A DNA stretch of 20,675 nucleotides from JANXLS01 sp038227045 (GTDB lineage: Bacteria > Planctomycetota > SZUA-567 > H5-PLA8): the NCBI GenBank assembly GCA_038227045.1, contig JBBRQD010000094.1:1-20675 (forward strand), read 5' to 3'. Below the pieces are notes generated by a model. The model was given only the letters and a program-made list of their open reading frames with translations. It was not told where the DNA came from and made no database searches. The position numbers and the translations under genes are program-made. This document shows, piece after piece, positions 8,938 through 15,484 of this stretch. Position 1 is the first letter of the stretch, and each line of letters starts with the position of its first letter.

Positions 8938-11817
8938 ATGTCACTCGTCCTGAAAGTCGCCTGCCCTAGCTGCGGCTCTCATCAGGATTCACTGATCGGC
9001 ACCGAAGTCCGCTGCGACCGTTGCGGCAACGACTTTCGGGCGCTGGGTCACGGCGAAAGTTCGTCTATTATCATCTCGGCAACCCCGGATGAACTCGAAC
9101 ATATCCCCTATTCCCAGCGCAAAACCGAGACTCCGCGCAGTTCCGCCTCGTCGCTGATCATCTCCGACCCTACGCTGCTCGACGACCTGATGCTCCGCGA
9201 TCTTCCGATGAAAGACAACGCCCGCTGGGCGGGACGCGTGCGCCTGGTCACGAAACTGGGCCAGGGCGGCATGGGCGCGGTCTACCGCGGCTACGATGAA
9301 TCGCTGGCGCTGGATGTGGCGGTTAAAATTCTGCCGATTCCGCCCGGCGGAAAAGAAATGCATTTTGCCGACCGTTTCCGCATGGAAGCGCGCATCTCGG
9401 CTCAGATCAACAGCGCAAACGTGGTCCGCACCCGCGATGTAGGCGAAAACGGCGCCGCAGTCTACTTGGTGATGGATTTCATCGACGGCCAGACCGCGCG
9501 GCAGTTGCTCGAACGCAAAGGACTGATCCCGGTCCCTCAAACGCTGCAGATCGTTCACGACGCCGCATTGGGAATGCAGGCGGCGCACGAACGCGGCATC
9601 GTGCACCGCGACATCAAGCCGGAAAACATTCTCGTCGCCAACGACGGCCGCGTGCTGCTCTCCGATTTGGGCCTGGCGAAGGCCTCCGGAAGCCGCATCT
9701 CCGATTCGATCATGCCGATCACGCGCATGGGCCTTTTGCTGGGCACGCCGGAATACATGAGCCCCGAACAGTGGGACATCGGCGCGCACATCACGCCGCG
9801 TTCGGACATCTGGGCCATGGGCGTCACGCTGTGGGTGCTGCTGACGCGCCGCTCGCCGTTCGAAGACTCCGACCTCGGCCAGCTTGCGAAGAAAATCAAG
9901 GAAGCGCCGCTGCCGGACATTCACACGATGCGCCCGGACGTGCCGCCCAAGGTCGCCGCGATCCTGTATCATTGCATGGCCAAAAATCCGCAGCGCCGCT
10001 ACATGAATTCCGCGGCACTGGTCAGCGCGCTGAACGAGGCCATGCTGCACCCCGACCAGGCGGATGACGAATTTTCAGTGCCACCGCAAACGCCGTCCAG
10101 CCTTTCGATTTCGACGAATCAGGACACGCTGCAGGTCTCGCACTCGGCAGTCATGACTCCCGCAGCGCCTGCCATTGCGGCGAAATCGGGTGCGGCGATG
10201 GCACCGGCCGCCAAAGTCGTGCCGATCAAAAACGCAGCCGAGCGTCCGCGAGCCAATCCGACGCCGATCATGGCCTCGTCCAAAACCAAACAAAATACCG
10301 ATATCATTATTCGGAAAAAGAAGCGCACGGTCACGCGAAAACTCGCTTGGGCAAGCATCCCGGCGGCGGCAGCGTGCGCGGCATTTGTGTATTATCGATA
10401 CGGCGGATTTACGCCGGCAACCGCGCCCGATGCGCATCCGGCGTTGGCGGCCGTTGCGACGAACGTCGAACAGACAAAACCCGCGCCGAGTGCCGTGACC
10501 GAAATCGCGCTGGACGTGTCGGCTCCGCAACGCGTGAAAATTGGCGACAAAGCGATTCTGAGCGCGACGCTTCGAGGCGCGGACGATCCCGCGAAGTACA
10601 AAATCGTCTGGCATACGGGCAAGGAAGAGCCGCAGACCGGCACGGATATTTCGGCGCTCTTTGAAATGGACAAGGAATTCGACATTCGCGCCATTCGCGT
10701 CGACTCTGGCAAGGAAGTCGCGCAAAAGCGTATCCGCGTCGAAACGGATTTGTCGGTGACGGCGGTGGAAGTCGCCGGCAACGATCCCGAATCCCCGACG
10801 CGCCTGGAAGGATCGATCGGCGGCGGTCCGGGCCTGGAAAAGACTGAGATTCGCTGGTTCGAAATCAAGAATCCGAACGAAACGCTCGGCACCAAAGTCG
10901 TCTTCGAACCGAATCTGCAAAACGCGCTGCCGGGTTCGCGCATTTATGTTTTCCAGGCACGGCGCAAAGGCGCAAAGGACTGGAATGGCGCGCCGTCGGA
11001 CAAGGTGCCCGTCGTCATCCAGGCCAGGGTTCCAGCCGAATTCACACAGGCGATGAAGAACGCCGAAAAGTTCATGAAGGACGCCGAAACGTCCGATACG
11101 GGCAGCGCGTCTCAACAGGCATTGACCGATGCGCTGGAATGCTACGCCACGGCCCAGCGGGTTCTCCCTGAGAATGCGGATGCGCTGCACCGCAAGGCTG
11201 AAGCGTTGCGCCGCGCCCGCGCCGAAGGCGACTATGCGAAATTAATGAGCGATTCGCGCGAACGCTACTATCAAGCCGAAGTCAACGGTTCCGACCCCTA
11301 TAAAAAGCAACAACTGCTGGAATCCGCGCTCCAGCCGTGTCTCGACGCCAAGACCACGTTGAAAGCCAACGATCTCCGCGTTCATCCGGAAGTTCTGTCT
11401 GAAATAAAGCGGCTTCAAGACGCGATCGTCGTCTGCAAAACGTCCATTGAAGAAAAGAACAAAGCGCTGGCGGAATACGATTCGCGAATCAAGCAGGCGC
11501 GCGCGTACGTCAAGGAAGCCGAGAAGTATCAGAGCCTGTCCGTGGCGCTGCCCCATTGGGAAGAGGCGTGGAACAATTTCGAAGGCCTGAGAAAGCAATA
11601 TCCGAAAATGGCCTACGATGAAGGATTTTTGCTGGAATTGAGAAAGGCTCAGGAGAATTACCTGAAGTCCTATTTGTTCGTTAAAGCCGGATTCATTCCC
11701 GCGCGGCCTGAAGACACGCTTTACCAGAAGCAGCAGCGGAACACACAGGTCAATCCGTCGTCCTCGCAGGTTCCTACTCCCACCGGCAAAGAGCGCGGCG
11801 CGATACTAGACCCGTAA
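8938..11817 (+). CDS. Membrane Ser/Thr protein kinase with N-terminal zinc ribbon
   Basis: The product (959 residues from the ATG at 8938) begins with a four-cysteine zinc ribbon, Cys9/12 and Cys26/29. A complete Hanks-type kinase domain spans about 100-370: glycine loop GQGGMGAVY (108-116), Lys130 in VAVK, HRDIKPEN with Asp225 and Asn230, DLG in place of DFG at 243-245, GTPEYMSPEQ at 269-278 and Asp290 in the SDIW motif. A Pro/Ala-rich linker and a basic stretch precede one membrane segment at about 469-487. Outside the membrane lie an Ig-like segment (about 521-603) and a long helical, TPR/coiled-coil-like region from about 700. It probably senses an envelope signal and phosphorylates cytoplasmic targets. 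A TTG at 8902, in frame with a better AAGGA site six bases upstream, is an alternative start adding 12 residues. Confidence 0.92.
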   Translation: MSLVLKVACPSCGSHQDSLIGTEVRCDRCGNDFRALGHGESSSIIISATPDELEHIPYSQRKTETPRSSASSLIISDPTLLDDLMLRDLPMKDNARWAGRVRLVTKLGQGGMGAVYRGYDESLALDVAVKILPIPPGGKEMHFADRFRMEARISAQINSANVVRTRDVGENGAAVYLVMDFIDGQTARQLLERKGLIPVPQTLQIVHDAALGMQAAHERGIVHRDIKPENILVANDGRVLLSDLGLAKASGSRISDSIMPITRMGLLLGTPEYMSPEQWDIGAHITPRSDIWAMGVTLWVLLTRRSPFEDSDLGQLAKKIKEAPLPDIHTMRPDVPPKVAAILYHCMAKNPQRRYMNSAALVSALNEAMLHPDQADDEFSVPPQTPSSLSISTNQDTLQVSHSAVMTPAAPAIAAKSGAAMAPAAKVVPIKNAAERPRANPTPIMASSKTKQNTDIIIRKKKRTVTRKLAWASIPAAAACAAFVYYRYGGFTPATAPDAHPALAAVATNVEQTKPAPSAVTEIALDVSAPQRVKIGDKAILSATLRGADDPAKYKIVWHTGKEEPQTGTDISALFEMDKEFDIRAIRVDSGKEVAQKRIRVETDLSVTAVEVAGNDPESPTRLEGSIGGGPGLEKTEIRWFEIKNPNETLGTKVVFEPNLQNALPGSRIYVFQARRKGAKDWNGAPSDKVPVVIQARVPAEFTQAMKNAEKFMKDAETSDTGSASQQALTDALECYATAQRVLPENADALHRKAEALRRARAEGDYAKLMSDSRERYYQAEVNGSDPYKKQQLLESALQPCLDAKTTLKANDLRVHPEVLSEIKRLQDAIVVCKTSIEEKNKALAEYDSRIKQARAYVKEAEKYQSLSVALPHWEEAWNNFEGLRKQYPKMAYDEGFLLELRKAQENYLKSYLFVKAGFIPARPEDTLYQKQQRNTQVNPSSSQVPTPTGKERGAILDP

Positions 11818-11853
11818 TGCGCCGCGTGTCGCGATCGCCCTGCCGAACAAATT

Positions 11854-11958
11854 CATTTACCATTTTCCATTTAGTATTTACCATTTTCCATTTCCTACGG
11901 TTTATCGAATTGCCTTTGGGCAAATGAAAATGGTAAATGGTAAATGGTAAATGGTAAC
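11854..11958. repeat. AT-rich direct and inverted repeats between convergent genes
   Basis: An 18-base sequence, ATTTACCATTTTCCATTT, occurs exactly twice (11855-11872 and 11876-11893). Its reverse complement, lacking one base, recurs at 11922-11938 and runs into a tandem array of the 7-mer TGGTAAA (units at 11931, 11938 and 11945, then TGGTAAC at 11952). RNA from either strand could fold into a long stem, so the patch may end transcription of both the kinase and the hydrolase gene. The last unit touches the hydrolase stop codon. The composition contrasts sharply with the flanking genes. Confidence 0.65.
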
Positions 11959-13193
11959 TAGTTCTTGAACAAGCCCTGAAGTTTGGCTTTTGTCCATCGA
12001 TGACTTATGTAGCCAAGATGACCGCCGCCATCGAGAATGGTCAGGTGGGCGCTTCCCGCGACTTTCTTAAGTTCCTCCAAGTCTTCCGGCCTGTTTAGCG
12101 GGTCGTCGTTGGCAATAATCGTTTCAACAAACGCAGGCTCCATGGGCAAGACGTTGGGGAGTCGCGAGACTGCGTTTAATTCACTGAAACTATTCAGCCC
12201 CAGTTTCTCCTTCCAATGCGGATACGTATATTCCCGCATAAAACGCGTAAAGCCGTACGTTGCGGCAAAATCGCGACGGCCGAGCGATTGTTCGCCGAAA
12301 TCGGACGCAGGACGCACATGCAGACGATACACATCGTCGTTGACTTCGACGACGTCGACAAACGGCACTCGAAACGACGCGGACACGCCGGCGCGCATCA
12401 GCGGATCGTCCAGCGGCACGTACGAACCATCCGTTATGACCTTGTGCTTCGCAACCGAAAGATAAATCTGCGGCAACGTATAGTTCCATCGGTCTTCGCG
12501 CCACCATCGATCAATGAATTCCGCGGCGCGCATCATGTCGATGGGAGGAGAAAACGACTTGATGACGTCGATGGGGTACTCCACTTTCTTTTCAGCGGCC
12601 ATTTTGCCGATCAACAACGCCTGAATTCCACCGTAACTCATGCCAACGATCGCGACCTGTTTCACTTTGCCCTGGACATTGGGCAATTTTAGAAACGCGC
12701 CAATAATGTCGCGCGAGCACTCTGCTTCGTTGGCAATGTTTCCAGAGACGCCTCGACCGCAAGAATTAATAAAGTCGGCATCCAGAGTCGAGTTGAAGGA
12801 GAGCACATGATATCCGGCTTCGGCCAGCCACGTAAACCAAAGCTTGGATAATGGATCGCTCGTCTTGCCTTCGGCGCCCAGCAACACGACAACCAGCGGA
12901 GCTTCAAAGGACTGCATGACCGTTCGAATCGGCATGGAGGAGCGAAAGCCAGGCACGCACAAGTGCTCCTCGCACGAATTGCAAATTTTGGTGTCTTTGG
13001 CTGTAATTGACGCCACGATCGTGGAATAAAAGCCGTTTTTGCAGGGGCAATCGTAAGGCGGCAAGTTCTCGGTGAAAAGGGCATCGACGGGCGCAGCCTC
13101 GCCGGCGTTCGCCGCGCACATCCAAAGACATAGTGAAACTGCAATCGGGCCGGCAAAACGCGAAAGTATTCGACGAAATTCTGACAAAGGCAT
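11958..13193 (-). CDS. Secreted cysteine-rich alpha/beta hydrolase, YheT-like fold
   Basis: The start at 13193 has AGGAG about seven bases upstream and opens a signal peptide (residues 1-30, ending CAANA). The 411-residue product carries the nucleophile elbow GMSYGG with Ser186, an Asp at 363-364 in ANDDPLN, and His392 in GGGHLGY. Together these form the expected catalytic triad. The DDP...GGHLG arrangement resembles YheT/COG0429-type hydrolases, which are usually cytoplasmic, whereas this one is predicted to be exported. A cysteine cluster (Cys49, 51, 71, 74, 79) precedes the hydrolase core, with Cys145 and Cys159 inside it. Disulfides or a small metal site are possible. The substrate is unknown, an ester or lipid being likely for the fold. 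It is downstream of the HhH-GPD-like gene on the same strand, 227 bases away. Confidence 0.82.
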   Translation of the reverse strand: MPLSEFRRILSRFAGPIAVSLCLWMCAANAGEAAPVDALFTENLPPYDCPCKNGFYSTIVASITAKDTKICNSCEEHLCVPGFRSSMPIRTVMQSFEAPLVVVLLGAEGKTSDPLSKLWFTWLAEAGYHVLSFNSTLDADFINSCGRGVSGNIANEAECSRDIIGAFLKLPNVQGKVKQVAIVGMSYGGIQALLIGKMAAEKKVEYPIDVIKSFSPPIDMMRAAEFIDRWWREDRWNYTLPQIYLSVAKHKVITDGSYVPLDDPLMRAGVSASFRVPFVDVVEVNDDVYRLHVRPASDFGEQSLGRRDFAATYGFTRFMREYTYPHWKEKLGLNSFSELNAVSRLPNVLPMEPAFVETIIANDDPLNRPEDLEELKKVAGSAHLTILDGGGHLGYISHRWTKAKLQGLFKN

Positions 13194-13420
13194 TTCGCTC
13201 TCCTGATGCACCGTGCGCCCCGCTTCGCATTCGGTCATGTTAATACTATGATCGTCTTCGGACGAAATTACGGCGACATTAGCAGAAAAGCTTAACGTCA
13301 GCCGCGCATCTTGCAAATTCATTTTGAGTGATTTTTGGATTGAAAAAATACACTTCACAGCAACGCCGCGGCACCCGCATGGCCCATTGCGCGCGTACCA
13401 TGCGGAGTCGCAAAAGGCGA

Positions 13421-14104
13421 CTATCTTTTCTTGAGTTTCCGGGCCTGTTCGGCTTGGGCATCCGGATCGCGCTGAAGCGAGAACAAACTCGAATACAATT
13501 CGTACAGCATGTCTTCGCTGAGGACCGTTTCGTATCGTTTCGCCATTTGCAAAGGAGTCGTTTTCGGTTTCAACAGCCCAATTTGCTCTGACAGATCGCG
13601 CAATCCTCCCGACGGCGGAAAAACCGGAATTTTAAACCCGGTCAAGTACACGGCGGCCAATTCCTCACGGTCAAAAACTTCCAGGTCGGCCAAGTAGCGC
13701 TTGGCCTCGTGCAACTTCAGCGTATAGAGCCAGTCGAGATTGAGGCTGCGCTGACTCAGAAAAAATGCTTCGAGAAACCGCTGCAGCAATGCCACGCGAG
13801 CGGCCGCGTTGGTTTGCCGTCCGAGCACGGCGGCGAGCGCCGAAGGGCGTGACACGCGGACTTCGTTCCAATCGACGAAATGAGCGAGCAATTTCTTGGC
13901 GGCATCGACGCCATCCTTCGGCGGCCCATGCAGTCCCAAGACAACGCCCGCGACAATCTGCGCATTATTCGCTGAAACGGCGGCGGCGGCGGCGGCATCG
14001 GCCGAAGCGGGAGGCGGCATGACGTTCGGAAACTCCGCCTTCCCATACTTTTTCTCAAGGTTTTGAATCAGATTGGTAACTTTAGCACGCAACACATCGC
14101 CCAT
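13421..14104 (-). CDS. HhH-GPD (endonuclease III-like) protein, degenerate active site
   Basis: The ATG at 14104 is preceded by AAGGA at seven bases. The 227-residue product has an N-terminal helix, an Ala-rich tract (36-42) and a body resembling endonuclease III/HhH-GPD glycosylases: DWNEVRVSRPSALAAVLG at about 79-95, then LKLHEAKRYLADLEVFDREELAAVY and a helix ending DLSEQIGLL. Functional family members have an LPGxGxKTA hairpin with the catalytic Lys, then VDTHV with the catalytic Asp. Here the hairpin region reads LADLEVFDREELA and the second motif reads FPPSGGLRD, so neither key residue is evident, and no four-cysteine iron-sulfur cluster follows. It may bind DNA without glycosylase activity. 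The fold assignment comes from pattern recognition only. A perfect TATAAT lies about 50 bases upstream. Confidence 0.6.
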   Translation of the reverse strand: MGDVLRAKVTNLIQNLEKKYGKAEFPNVMPPPASADAAAAAAVSANNAQIVAGVVLGLHGPPKDGVDAAKKLLAHFVDWNEVRVSRPSALAAVLGRQTNAAARVALLQRFLEAFFLSQRSLNLDWLYTLKLHEAKRYLADLEVFDREELAAVYLTGFKIPVFPPSGGLRDLSEQIGLLKPKTTPLQMAKRYETVLSEDMLYELYSSLFSLQRDPDAQAEQARKLKKR

Positions 14105-14153
14105 GAACGATTCCTTTAAAACCAAACGCACAATAAATTCTAGTCTAGTGGAG

Positions 14154-14159
14154 ATTATA
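14154..14159 (-). promoter_or_regulatory. Consensus -10 hexamer for the HhH-GPD-like gene
   Basis: TATAAT reads perfectly on the minus strand 50 bases upstream of the start at 14104. No well-spaced -35 is seen: the TTGACA of the adjacent palindrome is only eight bases away. Transcription may therefore depend on an activator or on another element. Confidence 0.4.
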
Positions 14160-14165
14160 TCGTCT

Positions 14166-14187
14166 TTTGTCAAGTTTGCTTGACAAA
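14166..14187. promoter_or_regulatory. Perfect palindrome between divergent promoters
   Basis: TTTGTCAAG (14166-14174) and CTTGACAAA (14179-14187) are exact reverse complements around a four-base centre, TTTG. The right arm contains the TTGACA -35 of the predicted tRNA-Ala promoter, and the element abuts the -10 of the divergent HhH-GPD-like gene. A dimeric repressor bound here could affect both genes. No known operator is recognised. Confidence 0.5.
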
Positions 14188-14207
14188 CGTTCATCGATCT
14201 GTAAAAA
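14180..14207 (+). promoter_or_regulatory. Promoter of tRNA-Ala
   Basis: A perfect TTGACA at 14180-14185 is followed, after 16 bases, by TAAAAA at 14202-14207 (four of six to the -10 consensus). The tRNA begins about 45 bases after the expected transcription start, leaving a short 5' leader for RNase P to remove. Confidence 0.5.
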
Positions 14208-14258
14208 TACTTGGCGTCAGTGAATTTACGAGCCGTCGCACGCGGACGGATCGTAATT

Positions 14259-14331
14259 GGGGGATTAGCTCAGCTGGGAGAGCGTCAGGCTGGCAGTCTG
14301 AAGGTCACCGGTTCGATCCCGGTATCCTCCA
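14259..14331 (+). tRNA. tRNA-Ala, anticodon GGC
   Basis: A full 73-base cloverleaf can be drawn. The acceptor GGGGGAT (14259-14265) pairs with ATCCTCC (14324-14330) and contains a G3-U70 pair, the identity mark of tRNA-Ala. The D arm is GCTC/GAGC. The anticodon arm is TCAGG-CTGGCAG-TCTGA with GGC at 14292-14294. The T arm is ACCGG-TTCGATC-CCGGT, and the discriminator is A. CCA is not encoded (CTT follows), so it must be added after transcription. It decodes GCC and GCU. Confidence 0.97.
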
Positions 14332-14383
14332 CTTATGAAAGGCGTTGAAATCCAACGCAAACCCGCGCAAACCAAAGCAATAC

Positions 14384-14414
14384 GAAAAGAGCCGCGTTCA
14401 ACGCGGCTCTTCTC
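14384..14414 (+). terminator. Hairpin terminator after tRNA-Ala
   Basis: AAGAGCCGCGT (14387-14397) pairs perfectly with ACGCGGCTCTT (14401-14411) around a three-base loop. The stem extends to 14384 and 14414 with one mismatch. Only a short, interrupted T stretch follows (CATTTC), so termination may be partial. It lies 53 bases after the tRNA and before the cupin promoter. Confidence 0.6.
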
Positions 14415-14616
14415 ATTTCATGCAATCCAACGCCAAATAGCGCGCTAAATCGCAACCCATTCCGCCAAGGAACCGCAAAGGAAGTCGCGGGTTCTCGCCG
14501 CCGATACTGCCAAACGGGCGCGTTTCTGGCGCGCGTGGGCGAAGAATACGAGCACTGTCGAAATTGATCGCAATGGGAAAAAAGTCGATGCCGTGGGCAC
14601 ATTTTCTGCGAGACTT

Positions 14617-14646
14617 TTGACAACGGTCGCCGATCTCGGCTATGAA
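14617..14646 (+). promoter_or_regulatory. Promoter of the cupin gene
   Basis: A perfect TTGACA at 14617-14622 is followed after 18 bases by TATGAA at 14641-14646 (four of six). Transcription would start near 14653, about 15 bases before the ATG at 14668, leaving a very short leader. The remaining sequence from 14415 to 14616 shows nothing recognisable. Confidence 0.45.
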
Positions 14647-14667
14647 ATTTCTGGGATACTTCAGCGC

Positions 14668-15039
14668 ATGTCGACTTTGATTCCATCAACCAACCGCGGC
14701 TCATTGCCGCGCGAAGAATTTTCCTGGGGATGGCTGCAGTGGCTCTGCAATTCAACGCTCTTTCCCGACGCAAAACAAACGCTGGGAATCTGCGAGATTC
14801 AGCCTCGGCGGCGCAACGCGCTACACTTTCACCCAAACTGCGAAGAATTGCTGACAGTGTTATCCGGCGCCGGACGCCATAGTTTTGACGGCGTGTGGAT
14901 TGAGCTCTCCGCCGGCATGACCATCCATGTGTCCGCCGGCGTGCGGCACAACTTCGAGAACACCGGCGACGTGCCGCTCACGTGTTTGATTGCCTTTTCA
15001 TCTGGTGAGCGCGAAACGGTGTTTCTCGAAGATTGTTAG
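14668..15039 (+). CDS. Small single-domain cupin protein
   Basis: The 123-residue product is a single cupin barrel. Motif 1 is visible as HFHPNCEELLTVLSGAG, with His53, His55 and Glu59 (or Glu60), and motif 2 as SAGVRHNFENTG, with His94 and Asn98. These residues form the usual metal site of the family. There is no signal peptide, so it is probably cytoplasmic. Small cupins of this kind may be dioxygenases, isomerases, decarboxylases or ligand sensors, and the sequence does not say which. The ATG at 14668 is chosen because MSTLIPSTNRG looks like a true N-terminus and lies just after a promoter. The ribosome site is weak (GGGA ten bases upstream). A GTG at 14593 is a less likely start. It appears to be transcribed alone. 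Confidence 0.8.
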   Translation: MSTLIPSTNRGSLPREEFSWGWLQWLCNSTLFPDAKQTLGICEIQPRRRNALHFHPNCEELLTVLSGAGRHSFDGVWIELSAGMTIHVSAGVRHNFENTGDVPLTCLIAFSSGERETVFLEDC

Positions 15040-15484
15040 AAATGAACTGGCTTTAGGTTTCAGAACGCACACCTCATCAGTACAGGCGGTTGTCCTATAT
15101 TGAAGCGGGCTACAGCATCGAACCCGCGACCTTCGGCTTGGGAAGCGTGCACGGACATTTTCCCGCCACCGCGCCGACGCGCGCATTGTCGCGCAACCTC
15201 ACGCCAAGTCAAGCCTTGAACGCGAGTCGTTAAAATCGCGTTCGCTGCCATTCCGCGCCTAAGCGTGACCTAAAGCGCAACGGCGGTCGCCAAGGACTCG
15301 CCAAGGGAAAAGTTCATCGGATAACCTCTTCAATCCCAACGGTCTTAGTAAGGACTCTCGATTTTACAGGGAGTGAGGCAACACGCATATTGATATATTT
15401 GACGGCCATTCACAATGCTCCGCAGCAAGTGCAGCATTCCTATTTTCCGAAGTCGAACTCTGCCAGAATCTGAAAATGACGAAG
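15040..15484. other. Gene-free stretch holding a tRNA relic
   Basis: No convincing coding frame is seen on either strand between the cupin gene and the res remnant. The only recognisable content is the tRNA-Gly-like relic at 15101-15144. The rest (15145-15484) looks like non-coding or decayed sequence, which would fit the flank of a degraded integrated island. Confidence 0.45.
15101..15144 (-). pseudogene. Decayed tRNA-Gly(CCC)-like 3' half
   Basis: Read on the minus strand, 15144-15117 gives an anticodon loop TTCCCAA (CCC), the 3' anticodon strand GCCGA, a variable loop AGGTC, and T-arm sequence GCGGGTTCGAT. Beyond this, the 3' T-stem strand is scrambled (GCTGTA), but an acceptor-like GCCCGCTTCA remains, ending at 15101. 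The 5' half is absent or degenerate: the five bases before the anticodon loop (CACGC) match only two of the five expected to pair with GCCGA. A retained 3' half of this kind is what tRNA-targeting integrases leave behind, so it could mark an old attachment site. Confidence 0.5.

Noticed and set aside
8989..11190. Two long minus-strand open frames antisense to the kinase (8989-10050 and 10075-11190)
   Set aside because: The plus strand encodes an unmistakable kinase here. The antisense products are Arg/His/Asp-rich without motifs.
11854..11958. CRISPR-like array from the repeated ATTTACC motifs
   Set aside because: Units are directly adjacent or separated by three bases, with no spacers, so it is a simple tandem/inverted repeat.
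14333..14836. 167-codon minus-strand frame across the tRNA terminator and cupin start
   Set aside because: It reads through the terminator hairpin and is antisense to the cupin gene; its Arg/Ala-rich translation has no recognisable features.
15101..15144. Functional tRNA-Gly gene
   Set aside because: No 5' acceptor, D arm or intact anticodon and T stems can be drawn around the preserved 3' half.
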